This document shows, piece by piece, positions 1 to 7,095 of a DNA stretch of 64,000 nt. The notes under the pieces are model-generated. The model saw nothing but the letters and a program-made list of their open reading frames with translations. It made no database searches and was not told the origin of the DNA. Origin of the DNA: DATJBF01 sp035516795 (GTDB taxonomy: Bacteria; Verrucomicrobiota; Verrucomicrobiia; Palsa-1439). Location of the stretch: assembly GCA_035516795.1 (NCBI GenBank), contig DATIZX010000088.1, forward strand, positions 1 to 64,000, given 5' to 3'. A program made the position numbers and the translations under genes. Each line of letters starts with the position of its first letter. The first letter of the stretch is position 1.

Positions 1-103
1 AAATGAAAAATGCCACGCCGAGAATGATCCCGCCCAAGCTCAGGAAGATCGCCTTCTTGCGATGACCGATGAACCGCAACGCAATGTACAGCGGAGAAGG
101 CAT
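1..103 (-). CDS. ABC transporter permease, N-terminal fragment (runs off the window)
   Basis: The ATG is at 103 on the minus strand and the frame stays open to base 1, giving about 34 residues that begin MPSPLYIALRFIGHRKK and continue into a hydrophobic stretch. A short basic leader followed by a first membrane helix is typical of MacB/LolE-type (FtsX-like) ABC permeases. It is the last visible gene of a minus-strand series after two TolC proteins and a HlyD adaptor, which is the usual composition of a MacAB-TolC-type exporter. Only the N-terminus is visible, so the call rests on the hydrophobic profile and the context; another inner-membrane exporter subunit is possible. Confidence 0.6.
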   Translation of the reverse strand, partial: MPSPLYIALRFIGHRKKAIFLSLGGIILGVAFFI

Positions 104-335
104 GGCTGCTAAAGCTGAAACCCGAATATCGAAACTCGAAACTCGAAACCCACTTGCGGCCCGAGGAATCTTGAGAAGGGTCTCTGTCGTTCTTGCACAC
201 TGCTCCTGAAGCAAATCAGAGATTCTTCGCTTCGCTCAGAATGACAATGATTGCTTGCGTTGGTGGAAAGCTCGGTCGTTCGAATTTGTTTCGGATTTCG
301 CACTTCGTATTTCGGGTTTCGAATTTCCCTTGAGG
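104..335. repeat. Non-coding spacer with TTCG-periodic repeats
   Basis: This 232-bp gap between the permease and the adaptor has no credible gene. It carries runs of short TTCG/CGAA words, on one side as CGAAACTCGAAACTCGAAAC (about 128-150) and on the other as the complementary TTTCG...TTTCG pattern (about 285-330). Between them (about 217-245) lies the string ATTCTTCGCTTCGCTCAGAA, a low-complexity word I recall from intergenic repeats of several bacterial genomes. A similar TTCG-rich tract recurs at 55841-55983. Confidence 0.55.
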
Positions 336-1457
336 TCACATATTGATCGTAATTGCACGAACGCGTTGGCCCGGCTTGAACAAATCCTGATCCGCCACCA
401 CTACTTCTTCGCCTTCCTTCAAGCCTTCGAGCACCTCGGCCTTTTCGAGATTGCGGAAGCCGATCTTCACGGCGCGCGGTTTGATGATGCCATTCTTCAC
501 CACCAGCACGCGGTCGGCGAGGACCGCCCGCGACGGGATAATCAATGCGTTTTCGCGTTTGCCAGCGATGATGTTCATTTCGCCCGTCATGCCCGACATG
601 AGATTGGGCGGCGCCTTGTCGAGGCTCAGCATGACGGTGTATCGCTGATTGTTCGCCGTGGGCAAAACCTGATCCACCGTGGCCGAGAAATCCTGATTGG
701 CATATGAATAAAGCCGCACCGCAGCTTTCATTCTCGGCGCGACCTGCCCGACGTCTTCCTCGTTGATCTGCCCTTCCAGGAACATCGAATGGGTGGCCAC
801 CACAAACGGCGTGCTGCCGTCGGCAATAAATTCGCCATTGACGCAGTTGATCGAACTCAAATAACCAGTCAATGGCGACGTGAGGAAGCAGCGCGCTTTG
901 CGGTCCTGCAACACGCCCGCTTGTTCACGGGCGATCGCCACCACCCGGTCCAGTTCCACCTGCTCCGCTCGCACTCGTTCCCGCAACGTTTCCACGTCAT
1001 TTCGCGTCCGCTCCAGGTCGCTGGCCGGCACGTTCTGCATTTGCGCCAGCTTCTCCATGCGCGCGAGCAACGCTTCCTGCGTGTTCAACTGCGGCTGGCT
1101 GGGCGGCCCAAGCTGCTGCCGCTCGACCGCCGCTTTCAGTTCGCTTTCCGCTTTCGCAATCTCGCGGTCCAGGTCCTCATTGACGATGGTCGCCAGCAAA
1201 TCGCCCTGCTTGACGTCGAGGCCGACGACGGCATTCGAGGCAACCGCCTCGGAAAAACGAACGATGCCGCTGCTCCGCGCCCGAACGTTGATGGTCAACG
1301 TCGCCTGCACCTTGACCGTACCGTACACCGATGAAATGGCCGTCCCGCGCTGGGCCACATAAACCTCCGCCACCGGGCGCGACGCCCACAGTGCGTAGAG
1401 GGTTACGGCGGTCGCCGAAACAATCAGTGCTGCCACAATGACATTGCGTTTCATCAT
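336..1457 (-). CDS. HlyD/MacA-type periplasmic adaptor subunit
   Basis: The 373-residue protein starts with one membrane anchor (residues 7-25). Then come a barrel-sandwich half, a long helical hairpin rich in E, R and Q (about 95-180, including QPQLNTQEALLARMEKL), the second barrel-sandwich half with a conserved 'SPLTGYLSSINCVNGEFI' stretch, and a beta-barrel region with 'AAVRLYSYANQDFSATVDQVLP'. This is the order of membrane-fusion proteins that link an inner-membrane ABC or RND pump to TolC. It lies between the TolC genes and an ABC permease, so a MacA-like role is likely. The substrate cannot be told from the sequence. Confidence 0.88.
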   Translation of the reverse strand: MMKRNVIVAALIVSATAVTLYALWASRPVAEVYVAQRGTAISSVYGTVKVQATLTINVRARSSGIVRFSEAVASNAVVGLDVKQGDLLATIVNEDLDREIAKAESELKAAVERQQLGPPSQPQLNTQEALLARMEKLAQMQNVPASDLERTRNDVETLRERVRAEQVELDRVVAIAREQAGVLQDRKARCFLTSPLTGYLSSINCVNGEFIADGSTPFVVATHSMFLEGQINEEDVGQVAPRMKAAVRLYSYANQDFSATVDQVLPTANNQRYTVMLSLDKAPPNLMSGMTGEMNIIAGKRENALIIPSRAVLADRVLVVKNGIIKPRAVKIGFRNLEKAEVLEGLKEGEEVVVADQDLFKPGQRVRAITINM

Positions 1458-1546
1458 GAAAACCGCGAGCGATACTAATCACGCTCGTGCAGCATGACAA
1501 GCGTGGTCATCAGGCATGAGCAAGAGTGTGAATCTTTGCAGCAAAT

Positions 1547-1607
1547 TGTAGGGCAACCGCTCCGGTTGCTGTCCAACGAGGGCGGCAGGCGAGGCGCCTG
1601 CCCTACA
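1547..1607. repeat. Double-hairpin palindromic element (61 bp)
   Basis: The element begins TGTAGGGCA and ends TGCCCTACA. Inside are two hairpins: GCAACCG-CTC-CGGTTGC, and GGCAGGCG-AGG-CGCCTGCC. It lies in the 211-bp gap between the adaptor and TolC-2. It has the same layout as the elements at 3016, 15074, 21263 and 22479: TGTAG, hairpin 1, spacer, hairpin 2, CTACA or CTACT. Confidence 0.7.
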
Positions 1608-1668
1608 AAATTCATCAGATACTGCTGGCCACGACTCTCCGCAGTACCAACGCCGCGTCACGGCGGCG

Positions 1669-3108
1669 TCAGCGTTGGGCGGCGGTTGTTTCCGTCTTGT
1701 ATTCCAGATATCGCCCGGTCACACGATCCAGGTCGGCCCGTGCGAGTTCATGTGAGTAGGTGGCATCCAGCACGCCGGCACGGACGGAAAGCAGGTTGCT
1801 CTGCGCCTTGAGAAAATCGAATTGTGTGGCTTGTCCGAGGGTCACCTGGGCTTCAATGAGCTTCAGATTTTCTTCGGCGGCTTCAGCCGACTTGGCGAGC
1901 GCATCCCGACGCGCGTTTGCAGCTTGCAACGCGGCTTCGACGGTCGCCAGTTCACGGGGAATGTCTTGCTTCAGATTGTGCAGGGCGATCTCGTATTGTT
2001 GACGGGAAGCTTCGATGCGCCGGCTGGCGCCCGTGACCTGTCCGTTGTCGATCACCTGCCAACTCATCGCAACGCCGGCTCGCACCTCCGATAAACGCGT
2101 ATCGCGTCCGGGCACGATGTCGGTTTGTTTGCTCAAAGCCTTGTTCTCCGGGATGTACAATGCCGACGCGGTGAGCGACACCAGTGGAAAGTAACCTGCC
2201 TGAACGGTCCGTCTGTCGTCTCGCGCGGCGTCGCTGAGTGCCTGTAATAATTTCAGGTCGGCCCGATGCTCCATCGCGTACGCGGTTTCTCGCGATAGAT
2301 TCAACTCCACGTTTTCATACTGTAATTCGCCGACGGGTTTGGGCAGCCGCACCTGGCGTTTTGTCCCGTCTGATTCCGCTAACTCGCGCCCGCTCAACTC
2401 CGCCAGCCGCGTCAAAGTTGCGAAATAATCGCCGCGCAAATTCGTCAGGTCACGTTCGAGGTTCAGCTTTTGAATCTTGGCCCATTTCAGCGAGGCTTCA
2501 TTGCCCGTGCCCACATCGAGCCGTTGTTGCTCGCTGTCCACATTCGCTTGCAACCGTTGCCCGATTTCCGCGTACAAGGCAATCAAGTCGCGCTGGTACA
2601 GCGCCCGCAGGAACGTGGACCGCGCCTCGTGCAATCGCTCCGTCACTTCACGATTGAGGTTCTGCTGCGCCACGATGACCTCCAGCTTGCCGCGATCCAG
2701 TGATGGCGGAATCCCCACGTCGATCAACGGCTGTGAAAACTGCGCCGTCAGGGTGCTGAACGGTCCGAGCGAGCCGTACAACGATCCCTGTCGCAAGCCG
2801 CCAGTCACCTGTCCCGACAGTTGCGGCAATGCTCTCGACCAAAACACGAGTTTCGTGCCCGTGGCCCGTTCGACGTCTGCCCGCAACCGCTGGATATCCG
2901 GATTCTGCGCGAACGTCTGCGCCAGACAATCCGCCATCGTCATCGGATAGCTTTGCGATTGCTGCTCGATCTGCGCCATGACGGGAAGAGTCGTGAAGAA
3001 CGCCAGGAGAAGCATTGTAGCCGCAGGCTTTAGCCTGCGCGCGGAAGGCGCACCCGTTAAGGGTGCGGCTACTGTTCGGAAGCGATCTTGCGAGCCGGCC
3101 GTTTTCAT
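1669..3108 (-). CDS. TolC-family outer membrane efflux protein (second of a tandem pair)
   Basis: The 479-residue protein has a signal peptide (hydrophobic MLLLAFFTTLPVMA, residues 32-45) and two repeats of long amphipathic helices separated by short beta segments, typical of OEP/TolC trimers. Motifs include 'MTMADCLAQTFAQNPDIQRL' near the N-terminus and 'LGQATQFDFLKAQSNLLS' in the second repeat. Its ATG overlaps the stop of the preceding TolC gene by ATGA (3105-3108), which indicates translational coupling. Residues about 13-31, before the hydrophobic core, are encoded by a 58-bp palindromic element also found between genes elsewhere. An alternative start at 3015 would exclude that element but has no Shine-Dalgarno. 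Two TolC genes in one operon is unusual. Confidence 0.9.
   Translation of the reverse strand: MKTAGSQDRFRTVAAPLTGAPSARRLKPAATMLLLAFFTTLPVMAQIEQQSQSYPMTMADCLAQTFAQNPDIQRLRADVERATGTKLVFWSRALPQLSGQVTGGLRQGSLYGSLGPFSTLTAQFSQPLIDVGIPPSLDRGKLEVIVAQQNLNREVTERLHEARSTFLRALYQRDLIALYAEIGQRLQANVDSEQQRLDVGTGNEASLKWAKIQKLNLERDLTNLRGDYFATLTRLAELSGRELAESDGTKRQVRLPKPVGELQYENVELNLSRETAYAMEHRADLKLLQALSDAARDDRRTVQAGYFPLVSLTASALYIPENKALSKQTDIVPGRDTRLSEVRAGVAMSWQVIDNGQVTGASRRIEASRQQYEIALHNLKQDIPRELATVEAALQAANARRDALAKSAEAAEENLKLIEAQVTLGQATQFDFLKAQSNLLSVRAGVLDATYSHELARADLDRVTGRYLEYKTETTAAQR
3016..3073. repeat. Double-hairpin palindromic element (58 bp) inside the TolC-2 coding region
   Basis: The element runs from TGTAGCCGCAGGC to GGTGCGGCTACT. 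Hairpin 1 is GCAGGCTttaGCCTGC and hairpin 2 is GCACCCgttaaGGGTGC. It is nearly identical in sequence, and identical in length, to the intergenic copy at 22479-22536. Here it is read in frame as the segment TVAAPLTGAPSARRLKPAA ahead of the TolC signal-peptide core. Confidence 0.75.
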
Positions 3109-4523
3109 TTTCCGCCCGCCGCCTTCATCCGCTCGTCCGTGATCTGGAAATCGCTGCCCATGGCGCGCTGCAATCGCGCGAGCGCTGCATGATAATCAAA
3201 GCGTGCCGACAACTCCGCCGTTTGTGCGCGAGTCAAATCGAGTTGGCTCTGCAAGAGTTCAAGCTGACCGATCAATCCCAGCCCGAAGCTCGCCGTGGCC
3301 AGCTTCAACGAGTCGTTGGCCAGTTGGACGTTGGTGGTTTGGGTCTGGATGTTCTCCTCAGCCTTTTGCAGGTCGCGATACGAGCGCAACACTTCGGCCT
3401 CGATCGTGCGATGGACTGCGTCGTAGGCAGTTTCGGCGGCACTGAGCCGGGCCCGCGTGGCGTTCATGCGTCCTTTGGTGGCCAGCCCGTCGAACAAGTG
3501 CCAGCTCACCTGCACGCCCGCCACGTAACCCTTGTAGTAATCGGCCGGCAGCGTGCGGTCCGGTTCGCTTACCACATCGTAACCGGCGAACAGATCGAGG
3601 TGGGGCAGCACTTCACTGCGGTCAACGATCAGTTGTTGCTTCTGAATCCGCGTCTCGTTTTCACGAGTGGTGAGTTCCGGCCGCTGGGTCAACGCGCGAG
3701 CAAGACAATCGTTCAAGTCCAAGGCTGTTTTTTCGTAGCGCAACTCGCCGGTAACATCGAATGGCACCTGATCTTTGTCGATGGAGTAGGGGATGGACAG
3801 CAATTCGCTCAGCCGTAGGTACGAATTGCGCAAGCGATTCTGTGAATCGACGAGGGCGGATTGCTCGAGCGCGAGATTCACTTCCGCCCGCAAAACATTG
3901 AGTTTTTGGCCTGTGCCTACCGCCAAGCGGTCGCGTTCGTTCTTGGCCTGCTCGTTGAGGAATTTGACCGCTTGTTCGTGGACTGCCACGTCGGATTTAT
4001 TCCGCAAAATATCGTAGAACGCGATCCGCACGTCCAAGATTACCTGATCGACAGCGGCTTCGTAATCCGAGGTGCGCGACGACTTTTGCAGGCGGGCAAT
4101 GCCCATTCGTCCGGCGATGGCTCCGCCGGCAAAGATCGTCTCGGTGAGCCGGACGTTGACGTTCCAGATCAAGCTCCGATTGTTGGCCGCTCCACCCAAC
4201 GTGGCGTAATCGGTCTGGAGTTTTTCATAGTTGCCGTAGCTGGTGAGGCTCGGCAGAAATCCGGCGCGAGCCTCGACGATCGCGCCCGCCGCTTCTTCGA
4301 GCCGTTTCTTGGCGACCAACACGTCCGGGTTTTGACGCAAGGCGAGGTCGATGCATTGCGACAGCGTGTAGTGCGGCCGGGGATCGAATCCGACAACATT
4401 GGAATAAACGGGAGTTTGCGCATCGGCGCCGCTGGCGCCTCCCAGCGCAAGCAACAGCCCGAGAATTATCCTTCGCACCTCCAAAGCGCCGGAAGTTTTA
4501 AAGGAGAAGCGCGCCTTTGCCAA
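3105..4523 (-). CDS. TolC-family outer membrane efflux protein (first of a tandem pair)
   Basis: The 472-residue protein has a signal peptide (hydrophobic IILGLLLALGG, cleavage likely after ADA). Its mature part begins with 'YTLSQCIDLALRQNPDVLVA', the classic TolC N-terminal helix signature. The second half repeats the pattern with 'LNDCLARALTQRPELTTRE' and 'FGLGLIGQLELLQSQLDLTR'. It should form the trimeric outer-membrane and periplasmic channel of the exporter encoded downstream. The start used here is TTG at 4523. A GTG at 4478 (VRRIILGLLL) would also leave a complete signal peptide, so the first 15 residues are uncertain. It is the first gene of the operon, after a gap of about 160 bp. 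Confidence 0.9.
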   Translation of the reverse strand: MAKARFSFKTSGALEVRRIILGLLLALGGASGADAQTPVYSNVVGFDPRPHYTLSQCIDLALRQNPDVLVAKKRLEEAAGAIVEARAGFLPSLTSYGNYEKLQTDYATLGGAANNRSLIWNVNVRLTETIFAGGAIAGRMGIARLQKSSRTSDYEAAVDQVILDVRIAFYDILRNKSDVAVHEQAVKFLNEQAKNERDRLAVGTGQKLNVLRAEVNLALEQSALVDSQNRLRNSYLRLSELLSIPYSIDKDQVPFDVTGELRYEKTALDLNDCLARALTQRPELTTRENETRIQKQQLIVDRSEVLPHLDLFAGYDVVSEPDRTLPADYYKGYVAGVQVSWHLFDGLATKGRMNATRARLSAAETAYDAVHRTIEAEVLRSYRDLQKAEENIQTQTTNVQLANDSLKLATASFGLGLIGQLELLQSQLDLTRAQTAELSARFDYHAALARLQRAMGSDFQITDERMKAAGGK

Positions 4524-4681
4524 ACAGTTTCCGTTCGAGTCCCCTGTGTATCCACGGATTCCACGGATTACGCGGATTACGTTTCACCGCCAGTGCACGC
4601 GAATGTTGTGGGGGGCCACGCTCCGTCGTGGCTGCATCTGAAATTGTGTTGTCAGTCCGGGCACATGCGGTAATCTAGGGC

Positions 4682-4942
4682 ATGGTTAAACCTCTTCTGG
4701 ATCAGCTCCGCGCCAAGGTGGAAACGGCAAGCGGCCTGCCGGCCAAGACAAAAACGGAACTCCTCAAGCTGGTGTCGGAATTGGAGAACCAAACGTCCGC
4801 CAGCAATCCCGCCAACGCCGCGTCGGATCCGCATGGAGTGGAGCGGTTGGTTGCGGCGGTTGAAGGTCTCGAAGCCTCGCATCCCGACATCACGAACATC
4901 GTCACTCGTCTTGCCGCAATGCTGGGTAACCTCGGCATCTGA
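4682..4942 (+). CDS. Small DUF4404-like protein
   Basis: This 86-residue soluble protein is nearly all helical. It starts MVKPLLDQLRAKVETASGLP and has a leucine-rich first helix, a polar linker (NQTSASNPANAASDPHG) and a second helix ending NIVTRLAAMLGNLGI. The size and helix-linker-helix shape recall the DUF4404 family of short proteins of unknown role; this is from memory. It stands alone on the plus strand, divergent from the TolC operon, with no Shine-Dalgarno beyond a weak AGGG. No function can be assigned. Confidence 0.6.
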   Translation: MVKPLLDQLRAKVETASGLPAKTKTELLKLVSELENQTSASNPANAASDPHGVERLVAAVEGLEASHPDITNIVTRLAAMLGNLGI

Positions 4943-5019
4943 CGGTCGCTCGGATGGACGCACAGCAATTTCTCCCGCGAATTACGCGCACGATTGCGGC
5001 GGCGGTTTACAGCGCGAAA

Positions 5020-5646
5020 TCACTCCGCAGGCCAAATGCCTTCGTGGTCGAAGCGGGTTTCGATCACTTGGTGGTTCACGCCAAAGCGTGGAGCGACCTT
5101 CTTCGCGATGAAGTTACGCATACCTTCAATTTCCCGCCAGCGGGGTTCCGCGCTCGCCAGATTCCTGGAAGCTTGGTCGTACTCGCTCAACAGAATGTCG
5201 CGTGGGACAAGAAACCTACCGGCGAATTCATTGGCCTGGTACTCCGCGCTGCCGTAAGGCGACGGAGCAATTGCCCAACGGCGAAATTCCCCCACCGATT
5301 CGAACATCTTCGCCGCAATTTCATCCTTATGCAGCACGAAATGTCCGAGTTCGTGCGCGAACGAGAATCGTAGGCGCTGTTCAATCCATTGAACGCCACG
5401 TTCCCAGGACATGTACGCTTCTTCATCGATGTAAAACCCACTCAAATCCGGCAATAGCGCCGCGTCGATGTGTTGTTCGGCAAGAAGATCGGGTAATGGG
5501 ATGATATCCAGCTTCAGGACGATTTCTGCAATATAGATGACGTCAATGGGCGGGATATGATGTCCGCGCAGATCGGCGGAATCTCGAAACGAGTCGGCAG
5601 CGCGCCAGATATCTGCATCGTCTCTATATTTTACGCTTCCGCTCAC
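5020..5646 (-). CDS. ImmA/IrrE-family metallopeptidase
   Basis: The 208-residue protein carries the zinc-peptidase motif FAHELGHFVLH (about 94-104) and, downstream, 'EYQANEFAGRFLVP', whose glutamate is the usual third zinc ligand region of ImmA/IrrE peptidases. In characterised pairs such as ImmR-ImmA of ICEBs1, this type of protease inactivates the XRE repressor encoded beside it. Here the GTG start at 5646 lies inside the end of the xre gene (23-bp overlap), so the two are co-translated. The N-terminal region (VIYIAEIVLKLDIIPLPDL) fits the family. It likely relieves repression at the operator upstream of xre. Confidence 0.88.
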   Translation of the reverse strand: MSGSVKYRDDADIWRAADSFRDSADLRGHHIPPIDVIYIAEIVLKLDIIPLPDLLAEQHIDAALLPDLSGFYIDEEAYMSWERGVQWIEQRLRFSFAHELGHFVLHKDEIAAKMFESVGEFRRWAIAPSPYGSAEYQANEFAGRFLVPRDILLSEYDQASRNLASAEPRWREIEGMRNFIAKKVAPRFGVNHQVIETRFDHEGIWPAE

Positions 5647-6016
5647 CGGGTGAATGAATTTCCCTGATCTTCTGAATCAAATCGTCCAATTGTTTCTCAG
5701 TCAACTCGGCGCCACGCACAGTCCGAAATAAGACAGGTAACTTCTTCACCAATTCCTCGTCGGACATCACATGCTTCGGGATTTCGCCCCGCGCCACATC
5801 AGCCAAATCTATGAAGTTCTGCCATTCGGGCGTATCGGCCTTCAGGCCGAGCTGCTTCGCCCAGCGTTCCAACGTTTTTTTATCGCGGGGTGGGGGATTG
5901 ATGTCGCGCTCGATCTTGCTCCAATTGCTCGGATCATGCCCGTGGTCGAGGCAGAACTGCCGGAGTGTTTTCTTCTGTGCAATGCGCAAATCCTTCACGA
6001 GGTTGCCAAAGCTCAT
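5624..6016 (-). CDS. XRE-family helix-turn-helix regulator
   Basis: The 130-residue protein has an N-terminal HTH (LVKDLRIAQKKTLRQFCLDH... NWSKIERDINPPP, about residues 5-45) and a C-terminal helical part ending ELTEKQLDDLIQKIREIHS. I chose the ATG at 6016 because AAAGGGA lies at proper spacing ahead of it and because a longer start at 6046 would put coding sequence across the operator. It overlaps the ImmA-type protease gene downstream. The pair faces the 6141 and 6872 genes across a 124-bp divergent region holding a symmetric operator, so autoregulation and control of the divergent genes are likely. Confidence 0.88.
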   Translation of the reverse strand: MSFGNLVKDLRIAQKKTLRQFCLDHGHDPSNWSKIERDINPPPRDKKTLERWAKQLGLKADTPEWQNFIDLADVARGEIPKHVMSDEELVKKLPVLFRTVRGAELTEKQLDDLIQKIREIHSPGERKRKI

Positions 6017-6035
6017 ATGACGGTTCCCTTTCTTT

Positions 6036-6076
6036 GTGGTTGACATTACACCACACTGTGGTAAAGAGTCAACCAC
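6036..6076. promoter_or_regulatory. Nested dyad operator with two opposing promoters
   Basis: Outer arms GTGGTTGAC (6036-6044) and GTCAACCAC (6068-6076), and an inner palindrome ACCACA-C-TGTGGT (6050-6062), share exactly the same centre at 6056. On the plus strand a perfect -35 TTGACA (6040-6045) precedes a weak -10 TAAAGA (6062-6067) at 16 bp. On the minus strand TTGACT (6067-6072) precedes TGTAAT (6045-6050), also at 16 bp. Each -35 box lies largely in an outer arm and the inner palindrome fills the shared spacer. A dimeric XRE protein bound here would block both promoters. Confidence 0.78.
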
Positions 6077-6140
6077 GATACTGAATGCGAACTCATTTTC
6101 GAGTGGTTGAAGTGGATTCAATTAGCTAATCCCGGCTCAT

Positions 6141-6869
6141 ATGCTCAAACTTGCATCTAACCACGCCGACTATCTGCTTAGCCAACCAGAGTCAGGAATG
6201 GGCTATCAGTTAGTCGAGGTAACGTTTCGTTCTGACAAGCGACCAGAAGCAGTAATCTATGAAGCAAAAGGTGTTCAGGCAACAGTGCCAGTCGCCCGCA
6301 CCCAACAGGCAGTCGTCTACAACGCAGAATTGCTATTGCTGGATCGCGAGCAGCCGCTACTCAAACAAGCAGCTTACGGAAGTCTACTTGAATCCGCCAA
6401 GAATTCGGCTGAATGGATAAGTGAGTTGCGTTTTCTTCCCGACGCGCGCCCGTCGCGCCAGACAGCGATGGCAATGGAGTCTTCTGGCAAGTATGGAAAA
6501 ACGACAGGCCCGGCAAAAGATGCGCCACCGGAGAAAACCAAGGACGGAGAGGTGTTCAAGCGGTTTTCGGCATATTCGAATGACAGGCGCGTAACAGCAG
6601 ACGGCGGTTTGTTACCGGGAACGTATGCAACCACCGAGGAGGATGCAAAGAACGTAAAGACCGGAAAGGAAGCCGTAGCCCGATATGCCTTGCCCAATCC
6701 AACACCTGCCTCCTACGTGTTTACAATTCGTCCACATACGGATACTGTAATTCAATATGGAATCGTGCAACCTGCGTACGGTCAGCTAGGCGGTGGCGTT
6801 GAAGTGATCTTCACGGTTGGTACGCAACGTAATACTGTAACTGGACCGCTCAAGATTCCTGACGAATAA
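6141..6869 (+). CDS. Protein of unknown function with N-terminal PESGMGYQ module
   Basis: The 242-residue protein has no signal peptide. Residues about 12-65 hold the motif QPESGMGYQLVEVTFRSDKR followed by 'VVYNAELLLLDRE', a pattern shared with the next gene. A polar linker (about 105-140, AKDAPPEKTKDGE) leads to a C-terminal domain of about 100 residues with 'GGLLPGTYATTEEDAKNV', 'AVARYALPNPTPASYVFTI' and 'PAYGQLGGGVEVIFTVGT'. The conserved look of this block suggests a folded enzyme- or effector-like domain, but I do not recognise it. It is the first gene of a two-gene unit controlled from the XRE/ImmA operator. Confidence 0.7.
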   Translation: MLKLASNHADYLLSQPESGMGYQLVEVTFRSDKRPEAVIYEAKGVQATVPVARTQQAVVYNAELLLLDREQPLLKQAAYGSLLESAKNSAEWISELRFLPDARPSRQTAMAMESSGKYGKTTGPAKDAPPEKTKDGEVFKRFSAYSNDRRVTADGGLLPGTYATTEEDAKNVKTGKEAVARYALPNPTPASYVFTIRPHTDTVIQYGIVQPAYGQLGGGVEVIFTVGTQRNTVTGPLKIPDE

Positions 6870-6871
6870 GC

Positions 6872-7072
6872 ATGAAAATCAAACTCGAACAGCAGTGGAT
6901 CGAGAAACTGCTCGGATGGCCTGAATCGGGCATGGGTTATCAGCGCGTCGATCTAAGGTTGGCTGATGGGCGGGAAGTTAAAGATGTGCCGGTTTTCAAT
7001 GCCGAAGAAGTCGAAGTCCCTGACGAATTTGCTGGGGTGAGTATTAAGGACATCCAACTGCACGCTGCCTGA
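6872..7072 (+). CDS. Small stand-alone PESGMGYQ-module protein
   Basis: The 66-residue protein reads MKIKLEQQWIEKLLGWPESG, then MGYQRVDLRLADGREVKDV, and ends in a VPDEFAGVSIKDIQLHA tail. It repeats the N-terminal module of the preceding protein (PESGMGYQ, basic 'DGR' turn, then 'NAE' strand) without the C-terminal domain. I recall short hypothetical proteins with this motif in Verrucomicrobia and Planctomycetes, but know of no function. It starts 2 nt after the previous stop, so the two are co-transcribed and perhaps coupled. A partner or immunity-like role for the larger protein is conceivable but only inferred from the pairing. Confidence 0.65.
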   Translation: MKIKLEQQWIEKLLGWPESGMGYQRVDLRLADGREVKDVPVFNAEEVEVPDEFAGVSIKDIQLHAA

Positions 7073-7095
7073 TCAGCCGATTCGCTTCTGTTGGG

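Noticed and set aside
109..339. A 76-codon minus-strand frame
   Set aside because: It only translates TTCG-type and ATTCTTCGCTTCG repeats (giving strings such as RNPKYEVRNPK and SERSEES) and is not a real protein.
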